Assembly (NCBI GenBank): GCA_961205875.1
Contig: OY540810.1
Location: 15,004,001-15,068,000, forward strand
Direction of reading: 5' to 3'
DNA length: 64,000 nucleotides
Source: Sialis fuliginosa
Taxonomy: Eukaryota; Arthropoda; Insecta; Megaloptera; Sialidae
Shown here: in pieces, positions 34,851 to 45,312 of the stretch
How the letters are laid out: each line of letters begins with the position of its first letter
Position numbering within the stretch: position 1 is the stretch's first letter
The notes under the pieces: generated by a model
Database searches by the model: none
Seen by the model: only the letters and a program-made list of their open reading frames with translations
What the model was told of the DNA's origin: nothing
Translations under genes and position numbers: made by a program

Positions 34851-35929
34851 CAAAAAAAAATTCCCGATACTATCTGATAAATCTTTGTGTAGTGAAATAC
34901 TATATTTATTTTTGTTTCTGGTAGTAACCGGAAATGCCTATCTGTAAACTGATAAACACCGCGCCACAAAGTACGTTGATTAAAATGGACCTCAAATTGT
35001 ACACTGACTTTTATGTATAGTAAAATCAGCATTTATTATTAAAAAATAATAGTCTCACGGTTTAATTTTACAGAACTGTTTAATAAGAACAGAGGTGCGT
35101 AAATTTTTCATCCCCCTCCCCTATTTTTGTTCAAAATACAAACAACGAACCCCAGAATTTGGGAAGGGTTTTATTTTGAAGTATAAATGTAGGTAACAGT
35201 ATATGTAAAAAATCTATATTTCAATGTTAGCAATCTTTTTGGGTTCCCAAATGTTGAAATTGGGGATGATTATTTAAGGAAAATATTCCACTTTCTAGTA
35301 CAATGATGAACGATAAAAGTGAAGCAAATTAGAACGGATTATTACCTAACACTCCTTACCTTGTTATATAATGGACAATAAAATGTTACAATGTATTAAA
35401 ATTGTTTATTTTAATCAAACTAAAAGCTACCCAGATTTGTTTATATAGGACTAACAACATATGTTCGGATGTTTGTGCATATTTATACATACAATATAGA
35501 ATAATCACAAAAATGATATATTAAACTAATATAATATGCATTATCGCCTGCAGAAGTGGTCAACCAATTTTCATTCAAAGTCGATTACAGTCGAACCGCT
35601 TTGTAGTCCGTATCGTTATTGTCCGTTGTTGTCCTACTAAACCTAACTTTGTTTTAGTCCGATTGTTTACCACCTTCTCCTGTTTTTTTGTCGACCATTC
35701 ATCAAGTAATGTTCGCTGCGCCTGTTCCTTCTACTCTTGATAAATTACAGTTGTGAATACCTATACAACATGCGGATACATATTACCATAATCTATACCG
35801 TATATTAAATGTCAAACTGTAATGATATATTTTCCAATAACTGCTGAGACGATCTTTCCAATGCATGCGTCTTTAATATTATATGATGGCTTTTGCGAGT
35901 GTTTTAGCCGACATTCTGACTTTTTTTAT
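34851..35929. other. Unclassified AT-rich stretch
   Basis: No repeat partner, RNA gene or credible frame was recognised. Confidence 0.4.
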
Positions 35930-36768
35930 TTTATAAAGTTTTTCACTCAAAAAAACTGGTTAAATGTTTAGATTTGTACTTGTACTTCGTAGATCTAATC
36001 GGGATCTATAACTTGAAACCAAAATCAGCACGCTGGTTTTGGTTAGGTTATAGGTGTCGAGATATACTGATTGTAAATTGACGCTAGCGCTATAAAATCT
36101 CCTAATTATTAAATTAAAAATAGATTAATATTAATAAAATTGAAAAGCCTGTCTATTCATTTAGGTAATAACGCGTTTATTATTTGAAATTTGCTCTCTG
36201 TTATCGTTATTTCTTATATGATTTTTAGGAACATTAAAACAAGTAAATATTCACATTTAAAAAATTTTAATAAAAAAATTAAAAATGCCATTACGTAAAG
36301 AATATATTCTAATATACTGTTATTTTTGTTTTAATTAAATTAATTAATATTTACAGGCGAAATCGTGGAAATACGAAATTAATTTTTTTTATTATACAAA
36401 GTTTTTCACTCATTAAAACTGATTAAACGTTTTGATTTGTACTTGTACCTCGTAGATCTAATCGAGATCTATAATTTGGGACCAAAACCAGCGTCATAGC
36501 TACTCTGAGTGTCGAACTTTACTGATTGTAAATTTGCGCTAGCGCGCAAAATGATCGCTGCGCGTTTAGCCCTTCTCCACCCGTACTGCATTTCCGTGGT
36601 GGTGGCACAATATTTAATGGATACGGAAATACACGCCGGTAAGAATGATACCAGAATCATCCCAGTCGGACTTTTAGTTTCTGAGTTATTTAGTGGTTTT
36701 AGATTACCCTGAAAACGTTACATAACATTTCTGATATACCCCCCCCCCATTATCTAGCGTGAAACACT
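35930..36768 (+). repeat. Dispersed repeat G, two partial units
   Basis: AAAGTTTTTCACTCAAAAAA, GATTTGTACTTGTACTTCGT, AGATCTAATCGGGATCTATA and GATTGTAAATTGACGCTAGC recur about 430 bp later as AAAGTTTTTCACTCATTAAA, CTTGTACCTCGTAGATCTA and GTAAATTTGCGCTAGCGC. It ends ATCTAGCGTGAAACACTAGA, CGTTATTCACGTC. Related copies are at 37,720-37,835 and 44,233-44,785. Short frames within it are not supported. Confidence 0.85.
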
Positions 36769-36887
36769 AGACGTTATTCACGTCAAAATAATAATAGTAA
36801 AAACTTCTTCTCTTATAAAAAATCATTACATCATATTACCAATTTTTGGTAAAATGGTTAATCAACTAGCCTCGAAAGGTCATTTTT

Positions 36888-37456
36888 AGGTTTCCGTAGA
36901 AAACTAGGAAACCTTTTAGTTTCGCCATGTCCGTCCGTCCGTCCTTAAAATTTTTATTTATTATTAAATTTATATTATTATTATATATTAATTTAATTAT
37001 TAAGATGAAATTTGGTATACGGACGAAGACTAAAAACTCAAAAACAGAAATGATAAGATTTTTGAAAAAAAAATATTTTTTGGACCCCCTTAGACTGAAA
37101 AGTATATTCAAAAAAAAATTTCACTTAATCCATTAAGTAGGGTGTCTTTAGATAGGTCTCCTAAAATGTAACAATAAATGTTTTATGACCTTTTGATTTT
37201 AACCTTTAGTCACGATATATTTGCTTTTCAATATGGTTATCAGAGTGCTCCCCCCTTCTACTTTCTAAACTATCGTTGCAAAAAATCTAAAAAAAATTCA
37301 GAATGTAGCTTTTAGTTAATACTTTCAATGAAAATTATAACGAATACTGTAGCTACAATAGTTTATAAAAAATTTTTAAATAACTATTGTTTATAAATCG
37401 TAATGACTACGGAAACCTATCATGTGCGTGCCCAACACGCACTTGGCCGTTTTATT
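36888..37456 (+). repeat. Dispersed repeat A, nearly complete copy
   Basis: Start AGGTTTCCGTAGAAAACTAG and GCCATGTCCGTCCGTCCGTC. Then AAATTTGGTATACGGACGA, CACTTAATCCATTAAGTAGG, GATAGGTCTCCTAAAATG, ACGATATATTTGC, the second monomer with ACTTTCAATGAAAATTATAA, and the end CCCAACACGCACTTGGCCGT. This copy is the best guide to the family's limits (about 570 bp). There are no coding frames beyond chance. Confidence 0.9.
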
Positions 37457-37719
37457 ATATCAATCATTTGCCTTACACACACTCTATAACACGAGGAGCT
37501 ATAGGAAGAGGTCGATAACCAGTCGACATCAGTGTTAAAATATATAAAAAAAATAATTGTCTTACTATTAAATATTTATAGATCTAAACAAAAACAAATC
37601 CAATTTTCAATTGTCTTATAAGCAAACTCTAAAATAGTGCATTTGTGACATTTATTGTTGTGCATCTATGTAGGTATATAAAGTGGAAAAAGGAAAAAAT
37701 TCTAACGTAATCAAATCAT

Positions 37720-37835
37720 CCCAATCGGACTTTATTTAATGATTTTTGAACACCCTGTAAACGTTACATCAAGTTTCTGAAATACCACTCCTCAGTATCT
37801 GGCGTGAAACACTACACGTTATTCACGCCAAAACT
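37720..37835 (+). repeat. Dispersed repeat G, right-end fragment
   Basis: ATCATCCCAATCGGACTTTA, CCTGTAAACGTTACATCAAG, TTTCTGAAATACC, GTATCTGGCGTGAAACACTA and CGTTATTCACGCC parallel 36,655-36,765 and 44,705-44,775. Confidence 0.8.
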
Positions 37836-38444
37836 AGGGTTATAATATGACCAAATATTGGACGAGTTTCAATAGCAACTCTTGCACCCACCCTCTATCT
37901 CTCATGTGATAATTGAAATTGTACGTTGTCTTCGTGATCGAATTTCCAAATCAAAATCTCTTGTCACCAGAACTCAACAAAAAGTTGTACCTGCGATAAG
38001 ATTAGAAAGTCTGTATTTATAGACCGCACCTGTCCGTGTGTCTGTCATTGTATCGATTAATTTCTGTCATATTTTAAATGTCCGTCGGTCAACAACCAAT
38101 ACATTACCTATTATTTTATACGAGTATATATTTGTACGTATTTACATATGGAATATTGGAGTCACTTATTTAAATGTATATATGTATGTAGTAAAATATG
38201 TTAAATCAGGTGTGAGTACAGTTATTTATTAATGAGGTAGTTGCAGACAGACTTTTATTGATAAATATACATTAGTCCATATAAATTATAAGGGGTTTTA
38301 GATCGAAAATATATCTTGTTAGTTAATAAATGATAAAACAAACCGTGGGGTGAGATCCATGAGGTCCACACAACTAACTTCCCAACATGGTAAGACTATC
38401 AATACTTGAATACTGATTATTTATTTTTTTAAATTGATGAAATT

Positions 38445-38545
38445 TAGGGGTGTACCGGAATTCAAGATTTTATTCCGGCCGGATTTTCCGGAATTTAAAA
38501 ATTTTATTACTGCTTTCTACTAAGAAATTCATAAATAATATACGT
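38445..38545 (+). mobile_element. hAT-like terminus with CCGGAATT words
   Basis: TAGGGGTGTACCGGAATTC is followed by TTCCGGCCGGATTTTCCGGA. The TAGGGG start with palindromic GC-rich subterminal words matches the design seen at 18,848 and 57,000. No opposite end was found within the window, so it is a truncated or solo end. Confidence 0.6.
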
Positions 38546-38781
38546 TGTATTTGCTTAAAAAATCAAACATAAATATAATAATAATGATATAACAACATTT
38601 TATTAGCAAATATTTTAATGGAAACAATCATTTCAAAACACAAATGCCGTTTTTTTAACATTTTGTGCCGCAAAAGTATGATTGTAATTATAACATTGAT
38701 TGATCTTAAAAATAAGTAATTTTTTTTATAATGATATATCAACAAAAATGTCATTATATTACGGACATTGAACTGTTCAAT

Positions 38782-39694
38782 TATACAGGATCATACCAAA
38801 TTTGAACAGTTGATCGAGAAAAATATTTCAAGAAAAAAGTTCATATAAACATGTCTGGAAACTCTTCGTGAGGGAGCTACAGCCTCTCAAATATTTTGTC
38901 TAAAATTAGTTTTTATTTAATATTTTGAGAACCCATTGTGATATAGTTATGAAATTTTATAATCGGTTAAGTTTTAAACACATATTAATACTAAACCAAT
39001 TATAAAAACATAGATCGAGTAAAAATTTTGAAATCGTAGAACAATTTTTCTTTAAAAAATGATCACAAAGCTTTTCGTATTTTTGATACTAAAACAACTC
39101 ATAACAAAGATACAACGCATTTTATTCATTATTAAATAAAAATCACAATTGCCATGGAAAACTAAAATATTTTTGTTAGTCGAGGCGTCATAAGCCAAAA
39201 CTACAACAATCACTCTAGTGTAATATTAAAAAGTCAAGTAAGCTTTGGAAAAAAGAATACTTGATGTTTACAATTTTTATGTTTGTTAAAATTCATTGCT
39301 TATTTTGTTAATGTATACAGCAATTCTGGCTTTAGGGAGGGAGGCTGGGCGACTGCTCTGGGTTCCAGTTCAGAAGGGGCGGTGGAGGGCCACATGGAGA
39401 AAAACTGATTTTTTTAAGAAAAAAATTAAGAACAAAAAAACTAGATATAATTCAATGGGCTCACTGGTCGGACTGGCCCCATATATCCTGGTCATTGGTT
39501 GATACTGGAAATCGATAACACGTATAATATTAAACCGGATGTCAAATTTAAGTACTGTATCACAATGGGTTCTCAAAATATTAATTAAAAACTAATTTGA
39601 GACAAAATCTTTGAGTTTGTAGCTCCCTCAAGAAGAATTTCCGGTCACATGTTTATATTAATTTTTTTTCATAATAAACTGTTCAAGTTTGTTC
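38782..39694. mobile_element. Foldback element of about 910 bp
   Basis: The left arm carries TATACAGGATCATACC, AAATTTGAACAGTT, AAACATGT, GAGGGAGCTACA, AGACAAAAT-type words, ATTTTGAGAACCCATTGTGA and AATCGGTT. The right arm has the mirror set, including TCACAATGGGTTCTCAAAAT, TGTAGCTCCCTCAAG, AACTGTTCAAGTTTG and CCTGATAC. The loop (about 39,010-39,470) includes a GC-rich patch GGGAGGGAGGCTGGGCGACT. A third, single arm lies at 52,370-52,530. Confidence 0.85.
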
Positions 39695-39879
39695 CACCTG
39701 ATACGACTCTCTCTGTAAATCAAAGTTTTTTTAAAATTTCCAATTGTTATGGTGTAAAAATAAGACTTGTTCTGAATTTTTTTAATAATACTGTAGCTCT
39801 AAATATGTTTTATTCAGAAACTATCTGAACTTAGCTAATAGTATTAAGATAATGCAGTATTGTTTATGATACATGCACT

Positions 39880-40175
39880 CAGTGGCGTAGGAACGGAGGG
39901 GGGGGTTTTGGGGTCGAAACCCACCCCGAAATTTTAAAATATATGAAATTAGTATAACAATTTGGAATTTTTGTGTTAATAACCCCCCCCGAAATTTTCA
40001 ATGCTGTTAAAATATGCGAAATAAATGTAAAAATGTCGAACCAAATGATCTTTTTTTTTTTTTTACTCAATAAAAGTCATAATCAACTAAAATTTTTGCT
40101 TTTTCAATCAAAAAAATTTCGCATATTTTTGGAATATCAAACCCCCCCCCGAAAATGTTTCTTACTACGCCACTG
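39880..40175. mobile_element. hAT-like MITE with perfect 8-bp duplication
   Basis: The ends are CAGTGGCGTAG and, inverted, CAGTGGCGTAG. The flanks are CATGCACT at 39,872-39,879 and CATGCACT at 40,176-40,183. It is 296 bp long. Three CCCCCCGAAA-type blocks (near 39,923, 39,980 and 40,142) are separated by AT-rich sequence. It has no coding role, and open frames across it are incidental. Confidence 0.96.
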
Positions 40176-40282
40176 CATGCACTATAATATAATAGTAATG
40201 TATTGGTCCTTTTATTTCGAGTAGTAGGCATTCTTTTATCTGTAAAAATTTATTAATCTTCACTGTTGTGAATATGTCTAGA

Positions 40283-40350
40283 CAGCGGCGGATTTACGTT
40301 AAGTGCCGCCCTGGACAAAAAAAATTGCCGCCCCTCTACTATCTATTTTT
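40283..40350 (-). mobile_element. hAT-like MITE end fragment
   Basis: CAGCGGCGGATTTACGTTAA, GTGCCGCCCTGG and AAAAATTGCCGCCCCT match, inverted, the right end of the element 6688-7086. Similarity is lost after about 68 bp. Confidence 0.75.
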
Positions 40351-40934
40351 GATATAAGTTTCAGAATTACCATATGAACTGTATGTTTTTATAAGTGATG
40401 TAGAAAAATCGTTTTGATAATCGAAGTAATTTTTGTATTCCTATAATGTTTATATATTTTACCAATTTTATCGATTTCCGTAAACCACAACATAAATTTT
40501 TTGATTTTTTCAATTTGTCCTCTTTTTTTAATGAACTAGTTCTCTTTTTTCATCATGAGCTTCTGGCAACCCTACCTCGCCAAAAACTGACAAAATACAA
40601 TCCAGCTACTAAGGTGTCGGAAAAGGAATTTTCCAACTAACAAGAATCAGAATAAGAAAGAAAAAATCATTTAATATGTGTATTTTAGCTTCCTTAGAAA
40701 GTACAATGTAATATGTATGTATTACGAATCTTAATGATTTCAAAGAAAAAAATGTTAAGAAATACTGCTTGTAAGGCTGTCGATAAAATACTAAAGTGCA
40801 TTTCGAAATACACAGAGTTACGAAGCATCACTAATAGCTATACATTGTTCATTGAAGCATGCGTATTTAAGTTATTTAGTGACGATTTAGTTGTCACAAA
40901 TTGTACTGTGGGTGTACAATAATGTACAAATAGA

Positions 40935-41460
40935 ATATATTAAGATGAAATTTGGTATATGGACTTAGATTGATAACTCAAAAACAAAAATGATGAGATT
41001 TTTACCCCCTTTTCATAGACTGAGAAGTATATTTAAAAAAATTATTTCACTTAATTCATTAAGTGGGATATCTATAGATAGGTTTCCTAAAATGCAACAA
41101 AATGTTATGACCTTTTTTATTTTAACCCTTCAGTCACGATATATTTGCGTACAACGTCGTTATGTAATTTCTAACTATTGACGAAAAAAATATGAAACAA
41201 ATTCTAGAATGTAGCTTTTTATTAGTACTTTCAATGAAAATTATAACGAATACTAGTAAAAATAGTTTATGAAAAATGTTGAAATAACTTTTTTTTATAA
41301 ATCGTCACACGAACACACTTTTAAGGAGATTTTTTTTCGTCAAGATGAAAAATCTCTTGATACGTATTATCAAGTAGAGAATGTTAGTGAGAACGGTTGC
41401 AGAACCTTATCATTTTTGTGCCCAACACGCACTTGGTCGTTTTATTTTGTATTTAAAATT
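40935..41460 (+). repeat. Dispersed repeat A, copy with extra segment
   Basis: AAATTTGGTATATGGACTTA, CACTTAATTCATTAAGTGGG, CCTTCAGTCACGATATATTT, TACTTTCAATGAAAATTATA and the end GTGCCCAACACGCACTTGG are in the usual order. Between TATAAATCGT (about 41,300) and AGAACCTTATCATTT (about 41,400) lies about 90-100 bp that other copies lack (they go directly from AAATCGTAATGACTACGG to AACCTATCAT). The open frame at 41,269-41,553 crosses this join and is not a gene. Confidence 0.85.
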
Positions 41461-42239
41461 GTTAGATATACATTTTTAAACAATGCAAATTATGGAAGTA
41501 TAAAATATACTTATTTTGTTTCTCTAACTGTAAATTTGGTTGTAGCATTCTAGAATATCCAAAATCAATGTGTATTTTTTTATTTTTGTGAATTTATTAT
41601 AGAGAAAAGATAAATTTAAAATTTATATGAGTCATAAAATACATAAAACATTTTTTTTTAGAGTGAAATTTTCTTATTTTGTTCGTGTGATCGGAAGGGG
41701 TCCGTAAACTCTATTTGACTGAATTTTTTTTAACCCCCGTTCTAATATATGAGTTTGACATCACTGCTTTACACAGTATCAATATAAATTACATAAAATT
41801 TACAACTCGAGCAAAAATCTGGTTCTTATAACTATTGCATCTCGCAAACGAGTTCGTATTGAAATAAGTACACGTCTGCTGCGCCGTCTTCACGAGACAA
41901 ACCCACGTATCCGGTATCACGTATAAGGCATCAGATCAGATATGCGTACACATGTAAAAAAAATATATATAAAATTTAAAATTCATAGTAATGAGAAAAT
42001 ATTGATTTTTTCGATTATTAAATGAATTTACGCATTTGGCTTTATAAAATAAAAAGGAAAGTATAAAACCTTTTTTTACAATTATAAATAATTACCACGT
42101 TCAATTGCAGCACTTTTTCCACAAGCAATCAATATTTTACCGGGACATAAGAAATTTATAAAATGAAGGTATATTAATTAATTAAAAACGAATTAGATCG
42201 ATTCGCAATATCATATTACAGATTTCATTAATTATATTA
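41461..42239. other. Unclassified AT-rich stretch
   Basis: No repeat partner, RNA gene or credible frame was seen. Confidence 0.4.
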
Positions 42240-42334
42240 TACGAGCTGGGCTCGCGCGGCTTTGCCCGCTTGGACTACCCGGGAAAAAATTTCAGATCTG
42301 AAGTGATCTCGGTTGATCTTCATTTTGGAACAAA

Positions 42335-42718
42335 TCAGATCTTTTTAGATCTTTGTAGATCGTTGTAGGTCTTTGCAGATAGTTGTAGGTCTCTGTAGAT
42401 CTTTGTAGATCGTGATCTTTGCAGATCGTTGTAGGTCTTTGCAGATAGTTGTAGATATTTGCAGATCGTTATAGATCTTTGCAGATCGTGATCTTAATAG
42501 ATCATTGTAGATCTTTGCAGATAGTTGTAGGTCGTTGTAGGTCATTGCAGATCTTTGTAGATCGCTATTGATCTTTGTAGATCGTTGCAAATCTTTGCAG
42601 ATCGTGATCTTTATAGATCGTTGTAGATCTTTGCAGATCGTTGTAATTCTTTACAGATCGTTGTTGATCTTTGTAGATCGTTGTACATCTTTGCAGATCG
42701 TCGTAGATCGTGAGATTG
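42335..42718 (+). repeat. GATC array, about 10-bp unit
   Basis: Words of the type AGATCTTTGC, AGATCGTTGT and AGGTCTTTGC follow one another at about 10-bp spacing for nearly 385 bp, with occasional shortened units such as AGATCGTG. The open frames on both strands here (translations rich in DLQRS or IVDRCKSLQ) are products of the array. Its role is unknown; subterminal repeats in DNA transposons often bind the transposase. Confidence 0.95.
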
Positions 42719-42895
42719 AAACGTATTGTTTGTATTTTAATCAATTTAAAAAAAAAATGTGTATTTGTTATTTTAACAATACGGGCCTTAAATATCACTT
42801 AATACGTGTCTGGACTTTTTTTTCATTTTATTAAATTTAATAATAATATCTTATGTTTCTATGCTGTATTAACAGTAAATATTGAATTTTTCTCT

Positions 42896-43070
42896 GTTTC
42901 GCTACTTATGGTATTCATTATAGAAAATCGTAAATATCTCGACTCCTGTGCTAGATAGAGGGTTGTTTTGCCCCCCACACCCCTAGTATCCCGAAGTATT
43001 TTTCCCGCTGGATCGAATGAGACCAATTACAACCCTTCATCTGTGACAGAGGGTGAGTTGTGAATTTATT
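42896..43070 (+). repeat. Repeat L fragment inside the GATC-array element
   Basis: AAATCGTAAATATCTCG, GGATCGAATGAGACCAATTA and CAACCCTTCATCTGTGACAG parallel the minus-strand copy at 5150-5250. It lies between the two direct copies of the GGGCCT block. Confidence 0.65.
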
Positions 43071-43427
43071 TATTAATTTAATACACGGGCCTCAAATATC
43101 ATTCAATACGTTTCTGTACAATTTTTTTTTAATTGATTAAATTATAAACAAGGTTTCTATATAGTATATGTGTATTTGTTATTTAAGGTAGACCAAAGTT
43201 TATTTATGAATAAGTACATATTATTATGTATCTATATTATATGAATATCGCAACATAGCTCTCGCCAACACAGTATTTTCACTTTCATTCGTATATATAC
43301 GCCAAGTCGAATCAGTTAGTAATAAGGTAATACAATACATATATGGTGGTTCTCTTCTCCAGGATTGCTCTTCGAACCCAGTTACTGCGGGAAGTCAAGC
43401 TGTGTATGTACAAAAACATAATCAAAT

Positions 43428-43600
43428 CCCCCGATCTACGCAGATCTGTGTTGATCTGTGTTGATCTACGCAGATCCTGTGTTGATCTGTGTTGATCTAC
43501 GTAGATCAACACAGATCTGTGTTGATCTGCGTTGATATGTTCCAAAATGGAGATCAAAACAGATCTGTAAAAATGCAGATCTGATTTGATCACTTTAGAT
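43428..43600 (+). repeat. Second GATC array, TGTGTTGATC / CTACGCAGATC words
   Basis: CTACGCAGATCTGTGTTGAT, TGATCTGTGTTGATCTACGC and related words continue to the right terminus, with a local dyad around GATCTACGTAGATC near 43,496. The unit differs from the left array but keeps GATC at about 10-bp spacing. Confidence 0.9.
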
Positions 43601-44101
43601 CTGAAATTTTTTCCCGGGTACGGAGTTATTATTTAGGATTTTGAAAAATATAGTTGAATTAAGTACAAACACGATTAATAATTATCGTAATAATAACTAA
43701 TCAAAACCTAACGTACCTAAAAAAAAAAAACAAATCAGAACAAAAATTACAAATAATTTTTGTTCTGTTTAAATTTAAAAGTTAATAATTGAAAACAAAA
43801 TAAACAACTACCGGCCGAGCGAAGAATCTTCCCTCTCCCCGCGACACTTCATCATAGTTCGCGTGAATTGCCGCGAATAATATGTTATTGTATGTACATT
43901 TCCTAAACCAAAAGACGAAATTGGATTCTGTAAAGGGCAAATGATATCTACATTAAGTACTTATGACGAAGAAATCATTTATTTCGATATAAGAATTAAT
44001 GTTTTGCAGGTCGTAAGTCCACGTAAACAAAACCCAAATATTTTAAATTTTCTTTGTTACATAAAAGCAGTCATTGTGGCTTAAATATAAAAGTTAGACA
44101 T

Positions 44102-44232
44102 AAAAATAACAATTAAATATTACTGTTCGATTACCCTCACAACCAAACATTTTTTGGTTGAAACATTTTTTTTAAATATGCGATGGTTCTGAGATAATAA
44201 TCTGTAACACTTTAAATGCCCCACCCTGTATA
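44102..44232 (+). mobile_element. Foldback element B, tail fragment
   Basis: AAAAATAACAATTAAATATT and CTGTTCGATTACCC, CAACCAAACATTTTTTGGTT, GATGGTTCTGAGATAATAAT and CTGTAACACTTTAAATGCCC match the tip of the right arm and tail of the copy at 2777-3512. It ends CACCCTGTATA. The palindromic body is absent. Confidence 0.88.
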
Positions 44233-44785
44233 ATATAGTTATTTCTTATGATTTGTACGAACAAAATTAATTAATTAATTAGTACGAAAATAACTTTTTT
44301 TTTATTCAATTTGAAAAACTTTAATCAAAAAATTAAAAACACTGCGAATAGAATATATACTAATATACTGTTATTTTTTTTCAATTCAATTAATTATTGC
44401 TTACAAGCGAAATCGTGGAAATACGAAATTTACTTTTTATTTATTTTTTTCAATTTAAAAAACTTTAATCAAAAAATGAAAAACATTAGGTCGTAGAGTA
44501 TATATTCTAATATCCTGTTAATTTTTTGTTGTTTTTGTATAATATTAAATTTATCACCCATTAAAACTAGTTAAATGTTTTGATATTTACTTGTATCTCG
44601 TAGAATCAAGATCTATAATTTGATACCAACACCCGCGTGGTAGTTGCTCTGAGTGTCGAGATATATTGATTATAAATTTACGCTAGTGCGCAAAACTGAT
44701 CTCTGCGCGTTACATCAAGTTTCTGAAATGCCCACCCAGTATCTGGCCTAAAACTCTAGACGTTATTCACGTCAAAAACATATAT
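44233..44785 (+). repeat. Dispersed repeat G, copy 3
   Basis: Two internal segments each contain an AACTTTAATCAAAAAAT word and a TATATTCTAATAT-type word. GCGAAATCGTGGAAATACGA, CTCGTAGAATCAAGATCTAT, GAGTGTCGAGATATATTGAT and GACGTTATTCACGTC follow, as at 36,300-36,765. The frame at 44,311-44,496 is inside it and not supported. Confidence 0.82.
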
Positions 44786-45166
44786 CTAATGTCACATAAA
44801 ATAAAGCAAATAATTAATGCAATAGATTAAATAAGTGGGTAATATTTATACTTATAAAAATTTTTTTTTAGTTAGATTGTTCGAAAAGTTTTTAAAGGGA
44901 TTTTAGAGGTCAATTAGAACATAATTTATTAATAATTCAATCTGATTTTATTTATAAGTGAACTTTTGCACATCTTGTAAGTATCATTCCCCTAAAAGTT
45001 TCCGTTTTTTATCAATATCAAATTAATCAAATGTGATTTTTGCAATGTTCTAAACTCTAAAGAATAGCCTCTAAAATATTTGTTTAAAAAGCGAAATAAA
45101 GGAGGTGAAAGATCAGGTAAATTTACACGAATCGTCCAAAGTTAAGTTGATCTCGCCTTGACAATT

Positions 45167-45312
45167 TGGACACCAGTTCAGCGACCGCTTTGACCTTGAA
45201 AATCCAAACTGGGATACTAAGCGAAATATGACGATGGCTTAAGTGCCAGGTGCATTCATTACACAGTTTGGATTTTTAAGATCAAAACGGTCATTGAAAC
45301 AGTGTCTTGATT
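45167..45312. repeat. Inverted repeat, about 48-bp arms
   Basis: GACACCAGTTCAGCGACCGC then TTTGACCTTGAAAATCCAAACT is mirrored at 45,262-45,312 by ACAGTTTGGATTTTTAAGAT and CAAAACGGTCATTGAAACAG. It could form a hairpin with a 50-bp loop. It is not part of a recognised element. Confidence 0.85.

Larger units (their letters stand above)
42278..43618. mobile_element. TA-flanked DNA transposon with GATC arrays
   Basis: The left end CCCGGGAAAAAATTTCAGAT mirrors the right end ATCTGAAATTTTTTCCCGGG. TA lies on both sides (42,276-42,277 and 43,619-43,620), and the D repeat copy at 50,964 shows the unfilled site. The termini are followed by GAAGTGATC / GATCACTTTAG, so the inverted repeat is about 31 bp. 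Both subterminal regions are arrays of GATC-bearing words. The interior includes a piece related to repeat L and two direct copies of a block starting GGGCCT-AAATATCA (about 42,783 and 43,088). No transposase is visible. The TA target points to the Tc1/mariner group. Confidence 0.94.
42240..44100 (+). repeat. Dispersed repeat D, copy split by the GATC-array element
   Basis: The left stub (42,240-42,277) reads GCTCGCGCGGCTTTGCCCG then CTTGGACTA. The right part resumes at 43,619 with TACGGAGTTATTATTTAGG and continues through GAATTAAGTACAAACACGAT, CATTTATTTCGATATAAGAA and TCGTAAGTCCACGTAAAC to AAATATAAAAGTTAGACA. The uninterrupted equivalent is at 50,964-51,010 (CGTGGACTACGG). The copy ends where the foldback B tail starts at 44,102. 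Confidence 0.92.

Noticed and set aside
42345..42834. Frames with repeating DLQRS or IVDRCKSLQ-type peptides
   Set aside because: They are produced by the 10-bp GATC array inside a transposon.
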